A stretch of 64,000 nucleotides of DNA from Xanthomonas theicola (GTDB taxonomy: Bacteria > Pseudomonadota > Gammaproteobacteria > Xanthomonadales > Xanthomonadaceae): NCBI RefSeq assembly GCF_014236795.1, contig NZ_CP049017.1, positions 226,001 to 290,000 of the forward strand. Reading direction: 5' to 3'. The notes under the pieces are model-generated. The model was not told where the DNA came from. It worked only from the letters and a program-made list of their open reading frames with translations, and ran no database searches. Made by a program: the position numbers and the translations under genes. Numbering within the stretch: the first letter of the stretch is position 1; each line of letters opens with the position of its first letter. This document shows, one piece after another, positions 9,435-18,696 of the stretch.

Positions 9435-10385
9435 ATGGACGTCCTGCTCGCCAATCCCGGCGGTTTCTGCGCCGGCGTCGACCGCGCGATCGAGATCGTC
9501 AAGCGCGCCATCGAGACCCTGGGCGCGCCGATCTACGTGCGCCACGAGGTGGTGCACAACCGCTTCGTGGTCGACGATCTGAAGCAGCGCGGCGCGATCT
9601 TCGTCGAAGAACTGGACGAAGTGCCCGACGGCAACACGGTCATCTTCAGCGCCCACGGCGTGTCCCAGGCGGTGCGCCAGGAGGCCGAGCGGCGCGGGCT
9701 GAAGGTGTTCGACGCGACCTGCCCGCTGGTCACCAAGGTCCATTTCGAAGTGGCCCGGCACTGCCGCGCCGGCCGCGACGTGGTGCTGATCGGCCATGCC
9801 GGCCACCCCGAGGTGGAGGGCACGATGGGCCAGTGGAACCGCGAGCGCGGCGCCGGGCGCATCTACCTGGTCGAGGACATCGAGCAGGTCGCCACGCTGG
9901 AGATCCAGCAGCCGGAGAACCTGGCCTACACCACCCAGACCACGCTGTCGGTGGACGACACCCGCGGCATCATCGAGGCGCTGCGCGCGCGCTACCCGGC
10001 GATGCAGGGGCCGAAGAACGACGACATCTGCTACGCCACCCAGAACCGCCAGGACGCGGTGCGCGACTTGGCCAGGCAGTGCGACCTGGTGCTGGTGGTC
10101 GGCTCGCCGAACAGCTCCAATTCCAACCGGCTCAGCGAGTTGGCGCGGCGCGATGGGGTGGAGTCCTACCTGATCGACGGCGCCGACGAGATCGACCCGG
10201 CCTGGGTCGCCGGCAAGCGCCGCATCGGCCTGACCGCCGGCGCCTCGGCGCCGCAGGTGCTGGTGGACGGGGTCATCGCGCGGCTGCGCGAACTGGGCGC
10301 CGACGGCGTCGGCGAACTGGCCGGCGAACCGGAGTCGATGGTGTTCGCCCTGCCCAAGGAACTGCGCCTGCGCCTGATCAATTGA
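9435..10385 (+). CDS. ispH: 4-hydroxy-3-methylbut-2-enyl diphosphate reductase
   Basis: 316 residues. Last step of the MEP (non-mevalonate) isoprenoid pathway, giving IPP and DMAPP from HMBPP with an iron-sulfur cluster. The three cluster cysteines are visible: C12 in [11 protein letters not shown], one in [11 protein letters not shown] (~96) and one in [12 protein letters not shown] (~197). The substrate-binding [10 protein letters not shown] loop follows. It is the last gene of the ribF-ileS-lspA-ispH run and ends 35 bp before the tRNA gene. Confidence 0.98.
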   Translation: MDVLLANPGGFCAGVDRAIEIVKRAIETLGAPIYVRHEVVHNRFVVDDLKQRGAIFVEELDEVPDGNTVIFSAHGVSQAVRQEAERRGLKVFDATCPLVTKVHFEVARHCRAGRDVVLIGHAGHPEVEGTMGQWNRERGAGRIYLVEDIEQVATLEIQQPENLAYTTQTTLSVDDTRGIIEALRARYPAMQGPKNDDICYATQNRQDAVRDLARQCDLVLVVGSPNSSNSNRLSELARRDGVESYLIDGADEIDPAWVAGKRRIGLTAGASAPQVLVDGVIARLRELGADGVGELAGEPESMVFALPKELRLRLIN

Positions 10386-10420
10386 CCGGCGGCCGGCACC
10401 CCCCTAGAATTCGCGGTTCA

Positions 10421-10496
10421 GCCGGAATAGCTCAGTTGGTAGAGCGGCGCATTCGTAATGCGTAGGTCGTAGGTTCGATTCCTATTTCCGGCACCA
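10421..10496 (+). tRNA. tRNA-Thr (anticodon CGT)
   Basis: A 76-nt cloverleaf beginning GCCGGAATAGC and ending with an encoded CCA. The D arm has AGCTCAGTTGGTAGAGC, the anticodon stem GCGCA/TGCGT encloses the loop TTCGTAA (anticodon CGT, reading ACG), and the T arm has GGTTCGATTCC. The acceptor stem GCCGGAA pairs with TTCCGGC. A lower-GC cassette begins immediately downstream, consistent with tRNA-associated integration. Confidence 0.97.
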
Positions 10497-10513
10497 TAAA
10501 TCAATGGCTTGCG

Positions 10514-10537
10514 GAGCCGGCCCAGTGCCGGCTCTTT
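10514..10537 (+). terminator. Rho-independent terminator after tRNA-Thr
   Basis: The perfect 8-bp stem GAGCCGGC/GCCGGCTC closes a 5-nt loop and is followed by TTT. It lies 17 bp beyond the tRNA CCA end and would end the ispH/tRNA transcript. Confidence 0.75.
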
Positions 10538-10747
10538 CATAACTGCCAGTAACTGCAAGTCATCAGCTGTGGCCGTTGCGGGAACTAGTCTCACGTCCCG
10601 CAACCAGCGCTGCGCATGATCCGTTAAAGTCAGGCTTGGAGTAGAACCATTGTGGGGGTGGCTCGGGCTAGCGCTCGCGTAGCGGTGCTACGGAATAGCT
10701 CGCTGTCGGTCATCGGCACTAAGCGTAACGGGGGCGTGTCCACGTCG

Positions 10748-11242
10748 ATGCATATCACTGCGCGCAAAGAACAATTCAACCGGGCCTTTGTCGGCGCATT
10801 GGCGGCGCAAGCGGGGATCAATTCCTCCGTGCCGACCGTTGACAATGACAGCATCGACATCACGTTCATTGGCAAGGACTTTCGTGGCCTGATACGTGAT
10901 CCGCAGATTAGCTTTCAGCTGAAGTGTACGCACCAGGATTTAAGGGTGGGTGACAACATCAACTTCTCGCTCAGTCGAAAGAACTATGACGACCTGCGAG
11001 AAGTCAGGCTAAGCATCCCGCGCTATTTAGCCGTTATGGAAGTTCCAGGCAACTGCGATGACTGGTCGCAGCACGTCACGGAGGGGATGCTCCTTCGGAC
11101 ACACTGCTATTGGGTATCGTTGAAGGGCCTTCCGGAAGTTGACCAGCAATCGATCACTGTCAGTGTCCCGTTGACGCAGCTGTTGACTAGTGCTTCGCTC
11201 GCCAACCTTCTTTCGCTTGCAAGCAAACGGAGGGATGCATAA
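10748..11242 (+). CDS. DUF4365-family protein, possible nuclease-like component of a two-gene cassette
   Basis: About 164 residues from ATG 10748 (GTG 10736 is also possible). The sequence follows the DUF4365 pattern: an N-terminal helix (EQFNRAFVGALAAQAGI), then DNDSIDITFIGK, a strand with PQISFQLKCT, and the YDDLR/PRYLAVMEVP and CYWVSLKGLP blocks. The D...QLK arrangement resembles a PD-(D/E)xK nuclease core with Q in place of E/D. That resemblance is inference. The stop TAA overlaps the start of the next gene (TAATG), so the two are coupled. Base composition is visibly lower in GC than ispH upstream. Its position behind tRNA-Thr suggests horizontal acquisition. Confidence 0.75.
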   Translation: MHITARKEQFNRAFVGALAAQAGINSSVPTVDNDSIDITFIGKDFRGLIRDPQISFQLKCTHQDLRVGDNINFSLSRKNYDDLREVRLSIPRYLAVMEVPGNCDDWSQHVTEGMLLRTHCYWVSLKGLPEVDQQSITVSVPLTQLLTSASLANLLSLASKRRDA

Positions 11243-12339
11243 TGAGCATTGTGCTCCACCAATTGCGTGACTATCTCTTGGCGCAACGTTGGTCTTTAGT
11301 CGGCGCTCCTGATGCCTTTGTTGAAATTTGGAGGTGTGGTGATGCGAGCGGCAGCGAAATTTTGTTGCCAACCGAACAGGCTGTCGACAAAGAATTTCTG
11401 CTGCTAGAGGTGCTAAAAAAGCTCGCTGTTCTTAGTGGAGTAAATGTCGGCGAGCTGTCGCAAGAGATTCGTGAGAGTACGTATAATATTATATCAATCC
11501 GCGTCGCTCATCCTGACGTTCAGGATGGAAGCATTCCGTTGGAGGATGGAATCGCACTCAATGCAAATGCCAAAGAGCTGATTTCCGCAGCGGCAAATGC
11601 TGCGATAGAAATGCGGTCGCTTTATCAGGGGCGGCCGCCCGCACTGGTGTCTGCGCTACTTCAAAATGCGCGTCTCGGCCAGACGACTCACGGCAGTTAC
11701 GTGATTCACGTCTTTTGTAAAGATACATTGCAGAACGAGCCGTCGATGGATTTCGCGCGTGTTGCAACCCGAACGTTGGAGTCTGCACTATTTGGCCTCA
11801 AAGAGGCTCTGGATGCCTACCAGGTGACTCGGAATCCTATTTCCTTCGAATCGGCATTGACGTGCGGAGCAAGCGCGAATCTTTGCGAAGCTATCGCCCG
11901 ATTCTCTGGAAAAGATCGCGCACGGACAGTTGAGATTACTTTAAATACGAGTGCGGTCGATCAGTTGGCCCCTTCGCCGCGTACAATCGTTGAGTTTCCT
12001 CCATCGCATCAGCCATATTTGCGGATTGCTGCTGATTACTATCGTCAGACCTACACGCTATCGAACGAAACTATCATCGGAATTGTTGAGCGGTTAGATA
12101 GGCGGGCAGAGCAAGATGCTGGTCTAATTCGTGTCGCCACGACGCTATCGAATGGAGTGCAGCGCAGTGTCAGTGTTCAGTTGGCGGCGAGTGAATATCC
12201 TGATGCAATCCACGCGCATGAGAACAAGCAATTGGTGCAGGTTAGTGGTAGCGTGATCGTAACACCCCGAGCTGCCAGCATGGTGGAGCCAACTGGTTTT
12301 AGAATTTTTGGCAACTTTGATCTATTCGGTGGCGCGTAA
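11242..12339 (+). CDS. Unknown protein coupled to the DUF4365 gene
   Basis: 365 residues, starting at ATG 11242, which overlaps the stop of the DUF4365 gene. No family was recognised. The protein is soluble, with no signal peptide or membrane segment. An alpha-helical first half (e.g. LLLEVLKKLAVLSG, LISAAANAAIEM) is followed by a second half that looks beta-rich (TVEITLNTS, VQLAASEYPD, LVQVSGSVIVTP). It ends with a short hydrophobic FRIFGNFDLFGGA tail. Many codons end in A or T, unlike the chromosomal neighbours. With its partner it forms a self-contained two-gene unit between tRNA-Thr and a truncated chromosomal gene. Confidence 0.7.
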   Translation: MSIVLHQLRDYLLAQRWSLVGAPDAFVEIWRCGDASGSEILLPTEQAVDKEFLLLEVLKKLAVLSGVNVGELSQEIRESTYNIISIRVAHPDVQDGSIPLEDGIALNANAKELISAAANAAIEMRSLYQGRPPALVSALLQNARLGQTTHGSYVIHVFCKDTLQNEPSMDFARVATRTLESALFGLKEALDAYQVTRNPISFESALTCGASANLCEAIARFSGKDRARTVEITLNTSAVDQLAPSPRTIVEFPPSHQPYLRIAADYYRQTYTLSNETIIGIVERLDRRAEQDAGLIRVATTLSNGVQRSVSVQLAASEYPDAIHAHENKQLVQVSGSVIVTPRAASMVEPTGFRIFGNFDLFGGA

Positions 12340-12504
12340 AAGGACGGCCCGGTACCACCCCCTTGGCGAGCTGTCGGGTGTAGTAGCGTTGGTGCGCGAT
12401 GGGGCCACGCAACGAACTCTTTCGTTTGTGCCAAGTCTTCTCTGCTTTGAAGTTCGTCTAGTCATGTAATTCTCGCATCATCGTTTCGAATTTCTTTTCT
12501 AGCC

Positions 12505-12738
12505 TCAGCAACTGAGCCGCAGGGCCAGCAAGGCTTCAGAAGAGAGTTGAGATAGACACCAGGTCCGCGCCTCGTCGCGCTGTTCGTCGTCGGCCGAGGC
12601 CAGTTCGCGCTCGGCGTAGCTGGCCATGCGGCGCGGGCTGAATACGATGCGCAGCAGGGTCTGCGGCAGCAGGATCAGCCAGATCAGCGCTTCGTAGACG
12701 AAGTCCTCGAAGGACTTGAGAATCTTCAGGAAGTCCAT
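12505..12738 (-). pseudogene. Probable 5' fragment of a membrane-protein gene
   Basis: About 77 residues from ATG 12738, beginning MDFLKILKSFEDFVYEALIW with a hydrophobic segment (LIWLILLPQTLLRIVF) and an RMASYAERELA continuation. From memory of related genomes this N-terminus starts a longer (~200+ residue) inner-membrane protein, whereas here the frame ends soon after ADDEQRDEA. The truncation faces the DUF4365 cassette, so loss of the 3' end may date from its insertion. A genuine small membrane protein is the alternative. Confidence 0.5.
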
Positions 12739-12925
12739 CGCGCGCTCCTGTCGTTCGCTTGCCCGCTCGGCCACGCCGATACGCAGGATGGCCTCGGCGC
12801 CGCTTGCGCAGGGGTTCGAGGCGGGAGGCTAGCAGACCCGCGATCCGCGCCTGCGTGAAGTCCGTCCCGCCTGCGCCGGCGGCTGGACCCGCGTCAGGCG
12901 CTCGCCCCGGGCCGGAGCCGACCGG

Positions 12926-14665
12926 TCATGGCGCAGGGGCGGTGGCCGGCAGCGAGCAGGCGCTCTGCGCGCTGCCCTGCTTGCGACGCCACTGCCACGT
13001 CGGCACGGTCTCGCCGCGCGGCTTGTACGAGACCGTCAACGGCTTGCCGTCGCGCTGCAACTGCAGGGTGAGGATGCCGTCCTGCTCGCCCTGCAGTTGA
13101 TCCTGGCCGACCGGGCGGGTGATCTCGTCGCCGTTGCGCACGCCGGCCTTAGCGGCGGCCGAGTCGGGGATCAGGTCGCGGACGATGCGCGGGGATTCGG
13201 TCAGCACCGCGGGGGCGAAGCCGAGCTCGTAGCGGCGCATCGGTTGCGAGACGCGTTCGAAGCAGGGGCCGAAGGCGTCGCTGGCCGGCAGCGGCGCGGC
13301 GCCGTCGAGCATGGCGTGCAGTTGGCCGACCGCGGCCTCGCCCAGGGCGTCGCGCAGCACCGCTTCCCAGTCGGCGATGCCGAGCCGCTTGTTGCGTTGC
13401 TGCCGGTGCAACATGTCCAGCATCAGGTCGTCCAGCGACTTGCGGCCGCCGCTGGCCTTGCGCACGGCGTCGTCCACGCTGACGAAGTACAGGAAGCCGC
13501 GGTCGTAGGGCAGGGTGCGGATGCGGGTGTCCTGCCAGAACTTCGCGGGCACGTCGCGGTTGGGCGCGTTGCCGAGCAGGTTGGTGTAGTAGCGCGCGGC
13601 GCTGAAGTTGAGATCCTTCAGGAACGCGTCGGCATCGATCATGCCGTAGCGGAACGGCAGGCGCGCCTGGTAGAACATCGCCATGCCTTCGTTGAACCAC
13701 GCGTCGGCCAGCGTTTGGCCGTCGTACTGCGAGCTCATGTGCGGCTGGAAGGTATGGAACATCTCGTGGGCGAGGGTCAGTTGCAACTGTTGCGGGTCGT
13801 TGCCGCGCTCGTCGTCGTAGGTGACGACGAAGGAGTTGTACATGCCCATGCCGCCGCCGGGGTTGACCCGGTTGCGGCGCAGGAACACACCGTACGGCGT
13901 GGCCGGCACGGCGAAGAAGGCCTGGTAGTGCTGGCGCAGTTGCTGGGTCCAGGCCAGCAGTTTGGCCGCGTCGAACGGGGTGCTGCCCTGCCAGGCGGAG
14001 AAGAAGCCGGTGGCGTCGGGCGCCTGCGGATACAGGCCGATCTTCCCGGCCATGAAGTAGCTGCTGTCCAGCGTTTCCATGTCCACGTCGCGGGCGTTGC
14101 GGTCCTGCAGGCTGCTCACGGCATGCGCGCCTGTACCCAGTGCGGACAAGTCCCACTGCAAGGCGATGTCGTGCTGGCCGCTTGGCGGATGCAACAGAAA
14201 GGTGGCGCCGGCGCCGGAGAAGGCGCCTTCCTCGCTGCGCAGTTCGATCGGCGGCGCGGCGCCGCGCGCGGCCAGGGCTTCGGTCATCGCCGCGCGGTAG
14301 GAAAAGCGCAGGATGCCGGCGACCTCGCGCTCGGCGTACCACTGGCGCTGCCGGGCCGGGCCTTCGCCCTGGTCGCGGTAGCGCAGCTGCACGGCGCCGC
14401 GATCGTCGCGCGCGGCCAGCTCGCCGACGCTGGCGGCGACGGTGGGCACGTTGCTGGTCACGTGCGGCATCGCCAGCAGGACGGCGCCGGCCGGCGTGGT
14501 CGGCAGCGGGATCGCTTCGTCCACCAGCAGTGCCTCGATCCGGCTCTCGCCGGCGCTGGCCTGCGCGTGGATGGCGAGCGCGTACGGCGCATCGGTCGCG
14601 GCCAGGGCCGGGGGCGCGGCCGCGGCGAGGGCCAGGAACAGGCAGCGGTGGCGGGGCATCTTCAT
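12926..14665 (-). CDS. Exported M61-like metallopeptidase with C-terminal PDZ-like domain
   Basis: 579 residues with a Sec signal peptide (MKMPRHRCLFLALAAAAPPALA). The gluzincin motif LAHEMFHT (HExxH, ~residue 302) is followed about 25 residues later by WFNEGMA, which supplies the third ligand. That is the arrangement of the M61/M1 clan. The C-terminal ~100 residues (IVRDLIPDSAAAKAGVRNGDEI) look like a PDZ domain. It would act in the periplasm on peptides. It lies 25 bp behind the broken fusion gene at 14691-16354, whose C-terminal half is its homologue, so the two probably arose by duplication. Confidence 0.8.
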   Translation of the reverse strand: MKMPRHRCLFLALAAAAPPALAATDAPYALAIHAQASAGESRIEALLVDEAIPLPTTPAGAVLLAMPHVTSNVPTVAASVGELAARDDRGAVQLRYRDQGEGPARQRQWYAEREVAGILRFSYRAAMTEALAARGAAPPIELRSEEGAFSGAGATFLLHPPSGQHDIALQWDLSALGTGAHAVSSLQDRNARDVDMETLDSSYFMAGKIGLYPQAPDATGFFSAWQGSTPFDAAKLLAWTQQLRQHYQAFFAVPATPYGVFLRRNRVNPGGGMGMYNSFVVTYDDERGNDPQQLQLTLAHEMFHTFQPHMSSQYDGQTLADAWFNEGMAMFYQARLPFRYGMIDADAFLKDLNFSAARYYTNLLGNAPNRDVPAKFWQDTRIRTLPYDRGFLYFVSVDDAVRKASGGRKSLDDLMLDMLHRQQRNKRLGIADWEAVLRDALGEAAVGQLHAMLDGAAPLPASDAFGPCFERVSQPMRRYELGFAPAVLTESPRIVRDLIPDSAAAKAGVRNGDEITRPVGQDQLQGEQDGILTLQLQRDGKPLTVSYKPRGETVPTWQWRRKQGSAQSACSLPATAPAP

Positions 14666-14690
14666 CGGCAGGGGGCGCGGCAGGTGGGGA

Positions 14691-16354
14691 TCAGGGCGAA
14701 CAGCGGGCGGCCAGCGCCGGATCGACGGCGAAGCGCCAGGCGTCCACGCGTGCGCTGCGCGGCAGGTAGTCCACCTGCAAGGGTTTGCCGTCGCGCTCCA
14801 GCTTCAGCTGCATGCGAGCATGCTCGTCGGCCATGACCTGCTCGAGCGGAGTGTAGGCGACGATGCGGTCGTTCTCCTGCACGCCGGCACGGGCGGCGGC
14901 GGAATCGGGCAGCAGGTTCTTGACCACGCCCATGCGCATGCGATCGAAGCCGAGTTCGAACGGCCGATGCGGCGCCGGTACGACGCGGTAGCAGCCGAAC
15001 GCCGGGGCGGCCGGCACGATCGGCTTGCCGGCGACCATCGCGTCGAACGCGGCGCCGGCGTCGGCGCCGAGTTCGCGCACCACCATCGCACGCCATTCGG
15101 GCACGCCGATGGTCTCGCCGGCGCGTTGGCGCTTGAGCACTTCCAGCACCAGGTCGTCCACCGAATGCGCTTGCCGGCCGTGCTGGCGCAGTTGCGCATC
15201 CACGCTCACCAGGTACATGAAGCCGCGGCCGTACGGCACGCGCTGGGCGCGCGCGTCCTTCCAGAAACGTTCGCCGGCGGCGCGGTTGTCGAGCGCGCCG
15301 AACGGGTTGTCGTAGTAGCCGTCGGCACGGTGGTTGATCACCTGCAGGAAGGCGTCCTTGGCGTATACGCCGGCGCGCAGCGACAGCAGCAGCGAATAGA
15401 ACTCGGCGGTGCCTTCGGTGACCCACCTGTACCCGCCCTGCAGGCACAGGTGGGTCACCCGCGCGGCGTAGCGCGGGCCGGCGGCGCGGGTGGTTTCCAC
15501 CGAGCTTTCGCAGGGCCAGCCGTCGTAGCGGCCGCGCAGGGTCAGCACGCACAACTGCGGGTCCTGGTCCATCGCCTTGCGCAGCCGGTGGTAGTGCGCC
15601 GCGGCGGTGAACTGCGGCAGGTCCAACGCGTCTTCCGGGTATGCCGCCGGCGGCGTGCCCAGGTCGAGGTTGTAGGACACCAGCACCACGCCGCGCACCG
15701 GCATGCCGCGGTGCTCCAGTACCTCGGCGACCAGCATCGCGCGGGTCACGCCATCGCTTTCGCCGGCCAGGTACAGCGGGCGGTCCCAGGCGTCGTGGCG
15801 GGTCAGGTAGACCCGGATCGCCTCGGCGACCACTTCCGCATCGCCATGCGCGGTGTACAGCGTGGGCAGGTCCCTGGCCTGCGCTGCGCGGCGTAGCCGG
15901 TGCCCACCGCATCGACGAACACCAGGTCGCTGGCGCCCAGCCAGCTGTCGGCGTTGTCGACCAGCGGCCGTTCGCTTTGCGCCGGCGTCCAGTCCGGCAG
16001 GCGCGCGGCGGCGTCCAGGCGCGCGGGCCGACGCCCATGTGCAACTGCGCGGAATTCGAGCCGGGGCCGCCGTTCCACAGGAAGGTGAGCGGCCGCGTCG
16101 CGCCGGCGCCGGCCTGGACGCTGTAGCCGACGAAGAACACCGACGCCAGCAGTCGGCCGGTCGCGTCCTCGTGGATCGGCAGCAGGCCGCAGGCCGGCCT
16201 CGGCCCTGTAGCGCAGCGTGCCGTGGCCGTCGACGGCCACGCGGCCGGCCGAGCGCAGCTGCACGTCGGCATGCACCGGCACCGCCGCGGCCGCGAACGG
16301 GCGCAGCCAGGCGTTGGCGCGACAGCACGATCTGGCGGACGGCATGGACAGCAC
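14691..16354 (-). pseudogene. Frameshifted fusion of an S10-type serine carboxypeptidase and an M61-like C-terminal half
   Basis: The N-terminal part can be read only by changing frame three times. ATG 16354 begins one frame (to ~16190). A second carries FLWNGGPGSNSAQLHMGVGPR, the S10 oxyanion block. The first frame resumes near 16020 with LVDNADSWLGASDLVFVDAV. The third frame holds from ~15885 to the stop and contains LYLAGESDG, the S10 nucleophile block. After LTLRGRYDGW the protein switches to sequence homologous to the C-terminal half of the neighbouring M61-like gene (WVTEGTAEFYS, VPYGRGFMYLVSVDA, LLPDSAAARAGVQENDRI) but without its HExxH helix. This looks like an S10 gene fused to a truncated M61-like gene and then decayed. 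Confidence 0.75.
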
Positions 16355-16596
16355 GGTGTTTCCCCTGGCGAAGCGTGGCTGGACGCCCGATGCATGGGCG
16401 GCGGCGACCCCCTGGCCGCGATCCGATGTTGATTAAACAGTTTGTTGATATATAAAAATAATTTGTATGTCAAGGCCGCGTCGCGATCTTCGTATCCGCC
16501 TGCGTGCCGGCACGCTGCCGTCTCGACGCCTGCCGGCGCAGACGGCAAGATGGCCGGTGCGCATTCGCCGGGCATTCCTCAGGACGGAACGATTCG

Positions 16597-17370
16597 ATGG
16601 CAACAGCGAAAAAGAGCGCGGCGCCGGCCGCCAGGCGCAAGCGCGGCCAGGCGGCGCCGGCGCAGGGACTGGGGGCGGGCGTGCAGGTGCGCGACCTGTT
16701 CGCGCTGCTCGAGCCGGTGGTGACCCTGCTCGGCGGGGTGGTCGGCGAGAACATCGAAGTGGTGCTGCACGACCTGTCCGCGCCCGGGTCCTCGGTGCGG
16801 GCGATCGCCAACGGCCATGTGTCCGGGCGCAACCTCGGCGACCCGATCCTCAGCGGTCCGCGCGAGGACGCCGGCTTCAGCGAGCTCTACCGCGACGTGG
16901 CCGGCACCGGCACGATCAGCTGGTCGATCGTCGACGCGTACCAGACCACCAATGCTGCCGGCCGCCAGCTGCGCTCGGCCACGCTGCTGTTCCGCGACGG
17001 CGTCGGCCTGCCGGTGGCCGCGCTGTGCCTCAATGCCGACATGACCGTGTTCGAGATGGCGCATGGCTGGCTGGAACAGATGCTGCATCGCAAGCCCAAG
17101 CCGCCGCGCAGCCAGGCGCCCGCCGCCGGGGTCGGCCTGGAGGCGATGATGCAGGAGATCATCGACGACGCGGTCCAGCGCTTCATGAAGCCGCCGGCGC
17201 TGATGAACAAGGAAGAGAAGATGTACGCGGTGGAGGCGATGATGCACCGCGGCCTGTTCCTGATCCGCAACAGCGTGGAGCAGGTGGCGGCGGCGCTCGG
17301 GGTCAGCCGCTTCACCATCTACAACTACATCGAGCAGATCAAGCAGAAGAAGGCCGCGTCGCGACAGTAG
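16597..17370 (+). CDS. YheO/DauR-type transcriptional regulator (PAS-like sensor + HTH)
   Basis: 257 residues from ATG 16597; upstream in-frame sequence is not typical of the family. A basic Ala/Lys/Arg-rich leader precedes a YheO-like PAS domain (~residues 35-155, with EVVLHDLS and NGHVSGRNLGDP) and a C-terminal helix-turn-helix (VAAALGVSRFTIYNYIEQIK). Members sense small molecules and regulate neighbouring or dispersed catabolic genes. It is divergent from the broken peptidase fusion gene and upstream of cyoABCD, but nothing in the sequence shows which genes it controls. Confidence 0.88.
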   Translation: MATAKKSAAPAARRKRGQAAPAQGLGAGVQVRDLFALLEPVVTLLGGVVGENIEVVLHDLSAPGSSVRAIANGHVSGRNLGDPILSGPREDAGFSELYRDVAGTGTISWSIVDAYQTTNAAGRQLRSATLLFRDGVGLPVAALCLNADMTVFEMAHGWLEQMLHRKPKPPRSQAPAAGVGLEAMMQEIIDDAVQRFMKPPALMNKEEKMYAVEAMMHRGLFLIRNSVEQVAAALGVSRFTIYNYIEQIKQKKAASRQ

Positions 17371-17754
17371 CCCGGGCCTCTGCCGGGCCAGCCGCCGCCG
17401 CCCGGTCGAACGCCTGTCAGGCGGCCTGTGGCGGGAACGACGCTGCCTCGATGAGGATCTGTGTGGTTCTCGCCCGATCTCAGATTGCGCCGAGACCGTC
17501 GTGCCCGGCGCGTGCGGCCGGCCGGTTGCGGCCGTCCGTCGCAGGCGGGTGCGGCAATGTGTCGCACACAAAAACACGCCTGCGCGCATGCTCGGTCTTG
17601 TCGATGGCTTTCGCAGTTGCCGCACGGCAGCATAAAATGCGTCGTCGATCGCGCATGCCGGCCGGATGCCGCAGGAAACGCGGAAAGGCCGCTCTGCGCC
17701 GCTCCCGTTTCGCCTACCGCGCGGTCCGCATCCCCTACGCAATTGGATCGTTCG
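17371..17754 (+). other. Intergenic region upstream of cyoABCD, no gene seen
   Basis: 384 bp between the YheO-type regulator and cyoA. No frame gives a recognisable protein. It must hold the cyo promoter, but no operator was identified. Confidence 0.6.
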
Positions 17755-18696
17755 ATGATTCCGTTGAAACAACTCCGGCGCTCGCTGCGCTCCGGCCTGT
17801 TGCTGCTGACCGCCTTGTCGCTGGCCGGTTGCAACGCGGCCATCCTCAACCCCAAGGGACAGATCGGCCACGACGAGAAGACGTTGCTGATCACCTCGGT
17901 GGTGCTGATGCTGCTGGTGGTGATCCCGGTTATCGTGATGACCCTGGCCTTCGCCTGGCGCTACCGCGCCTCCAACACCAAGGCCCGCTACGAGCCGAAC
18001 TGGTCCCATTCCACCGCGATCGAGGTGGTGGTGTGGTCGATCCCGTGCATGATCATCCTGGTGCTGGCGGTGCTGACCTGGCGCTCCTCGCATGCGCTGG
18101 ACCCGTACAAGCCGCTGGACTCGAAGGTCAAGCCGATCACCATCGAAGCGGTGGCGCTGGACTGGAAGTGGATGTTCATCTATCCGGAGCAGGGAATCGC
18201 CACGGTCAACGAGATCGCGTTCCCGGTGGATACGCCGCTGAACTTCAAGATCACCTCCGACACGGTGATGAATTCGTTCTTCATTCCGCATCTGGGCACG
18301 CAGATCTACGCGATGGCCGGCATGGAGACCAAGCTGCACCTGATCGCCAACGAGCCGGGCGAGCTGTTCGGGCTGTCGGCCAACTACAGCGGCCACGGCT
18401 TCTCGAAGATGGGCTTCGCCGCGCACGCCACCGACCGCGCCGGCTTCGATGCCTGGGTGGCCAAGGTCAAGGCCGCGCCGAAGGCGCTGGACCAGGCCGA
18501 GTTCCAGATCCTGGCGGCCAACCGCAACGACAAGGCGCAGTACCCGGTGACCTACTACGCGTCGGTGCAGGACGGCCTGTTCAAGTCGCTGATCGACAAA
18601 TACATGATGGGCAAGGGCCACAAGATGCAAGGCCACGACGACCCTCCGGCATCGGCTGCTGAGCCGGTCGCCATGTGCACTTCTGGAGACAAGTGA
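17755..18696 (+). CDS. cyoA: Cytochrome bo3 ubiquinol oxidase subunit II
   Basis: 313 residues. A lipoprotein signal with lipobox LAGC (~residues 24-27) is followed by two membrane segments and a periplasmic cupredoxin-fold domain ([26 protein letters not shown]). The CuA cysteine pair of cytochrome c oxidases is missing, as expected for a quinol oxidase. It is the first gene of cyoABCD, and its stop overlaps the cyoB start. The complex oxidises ubiquinol and pumps protons in the inner membrane. Confidence 0.97.
   Translation: MIPLKQLRRSLRSGLLLLTALSLAGCNAAILNPKGQIGHDEKTLLITSVVLMLLVVIPVIVMTLAFAWRYRASNTKARYEPNWSHSTAIEVVVWSIPCMIILVLAVLTWRSSHALDPYKPLDSKVKPITIEAVALDWKWMFIYPEQGIATVNEIAFPVDTPLNFKITSDTVMNSFFIPHLGTQIYAMAGMETKLHLIANEPGELFGLSANYSGHGFSKMGFAAHATDRAGFDAWVAKVKAAPKALDQAEFQILAANRNDKAQYPVTYYASVQDGLFKSLIDKYMMGKGHKMQGHDDPPASAAEPVAMCTSGDK

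Noticed and set aside
10497..12504. Integrase gene or duplicated tRNA 3' end (att site) for the DUF4365 cassette
   Set aside because: No integrase is present, and no repeat of the tRNA-Thr 3' end was seen downstream by eye, so phage-type integration is not claimed.
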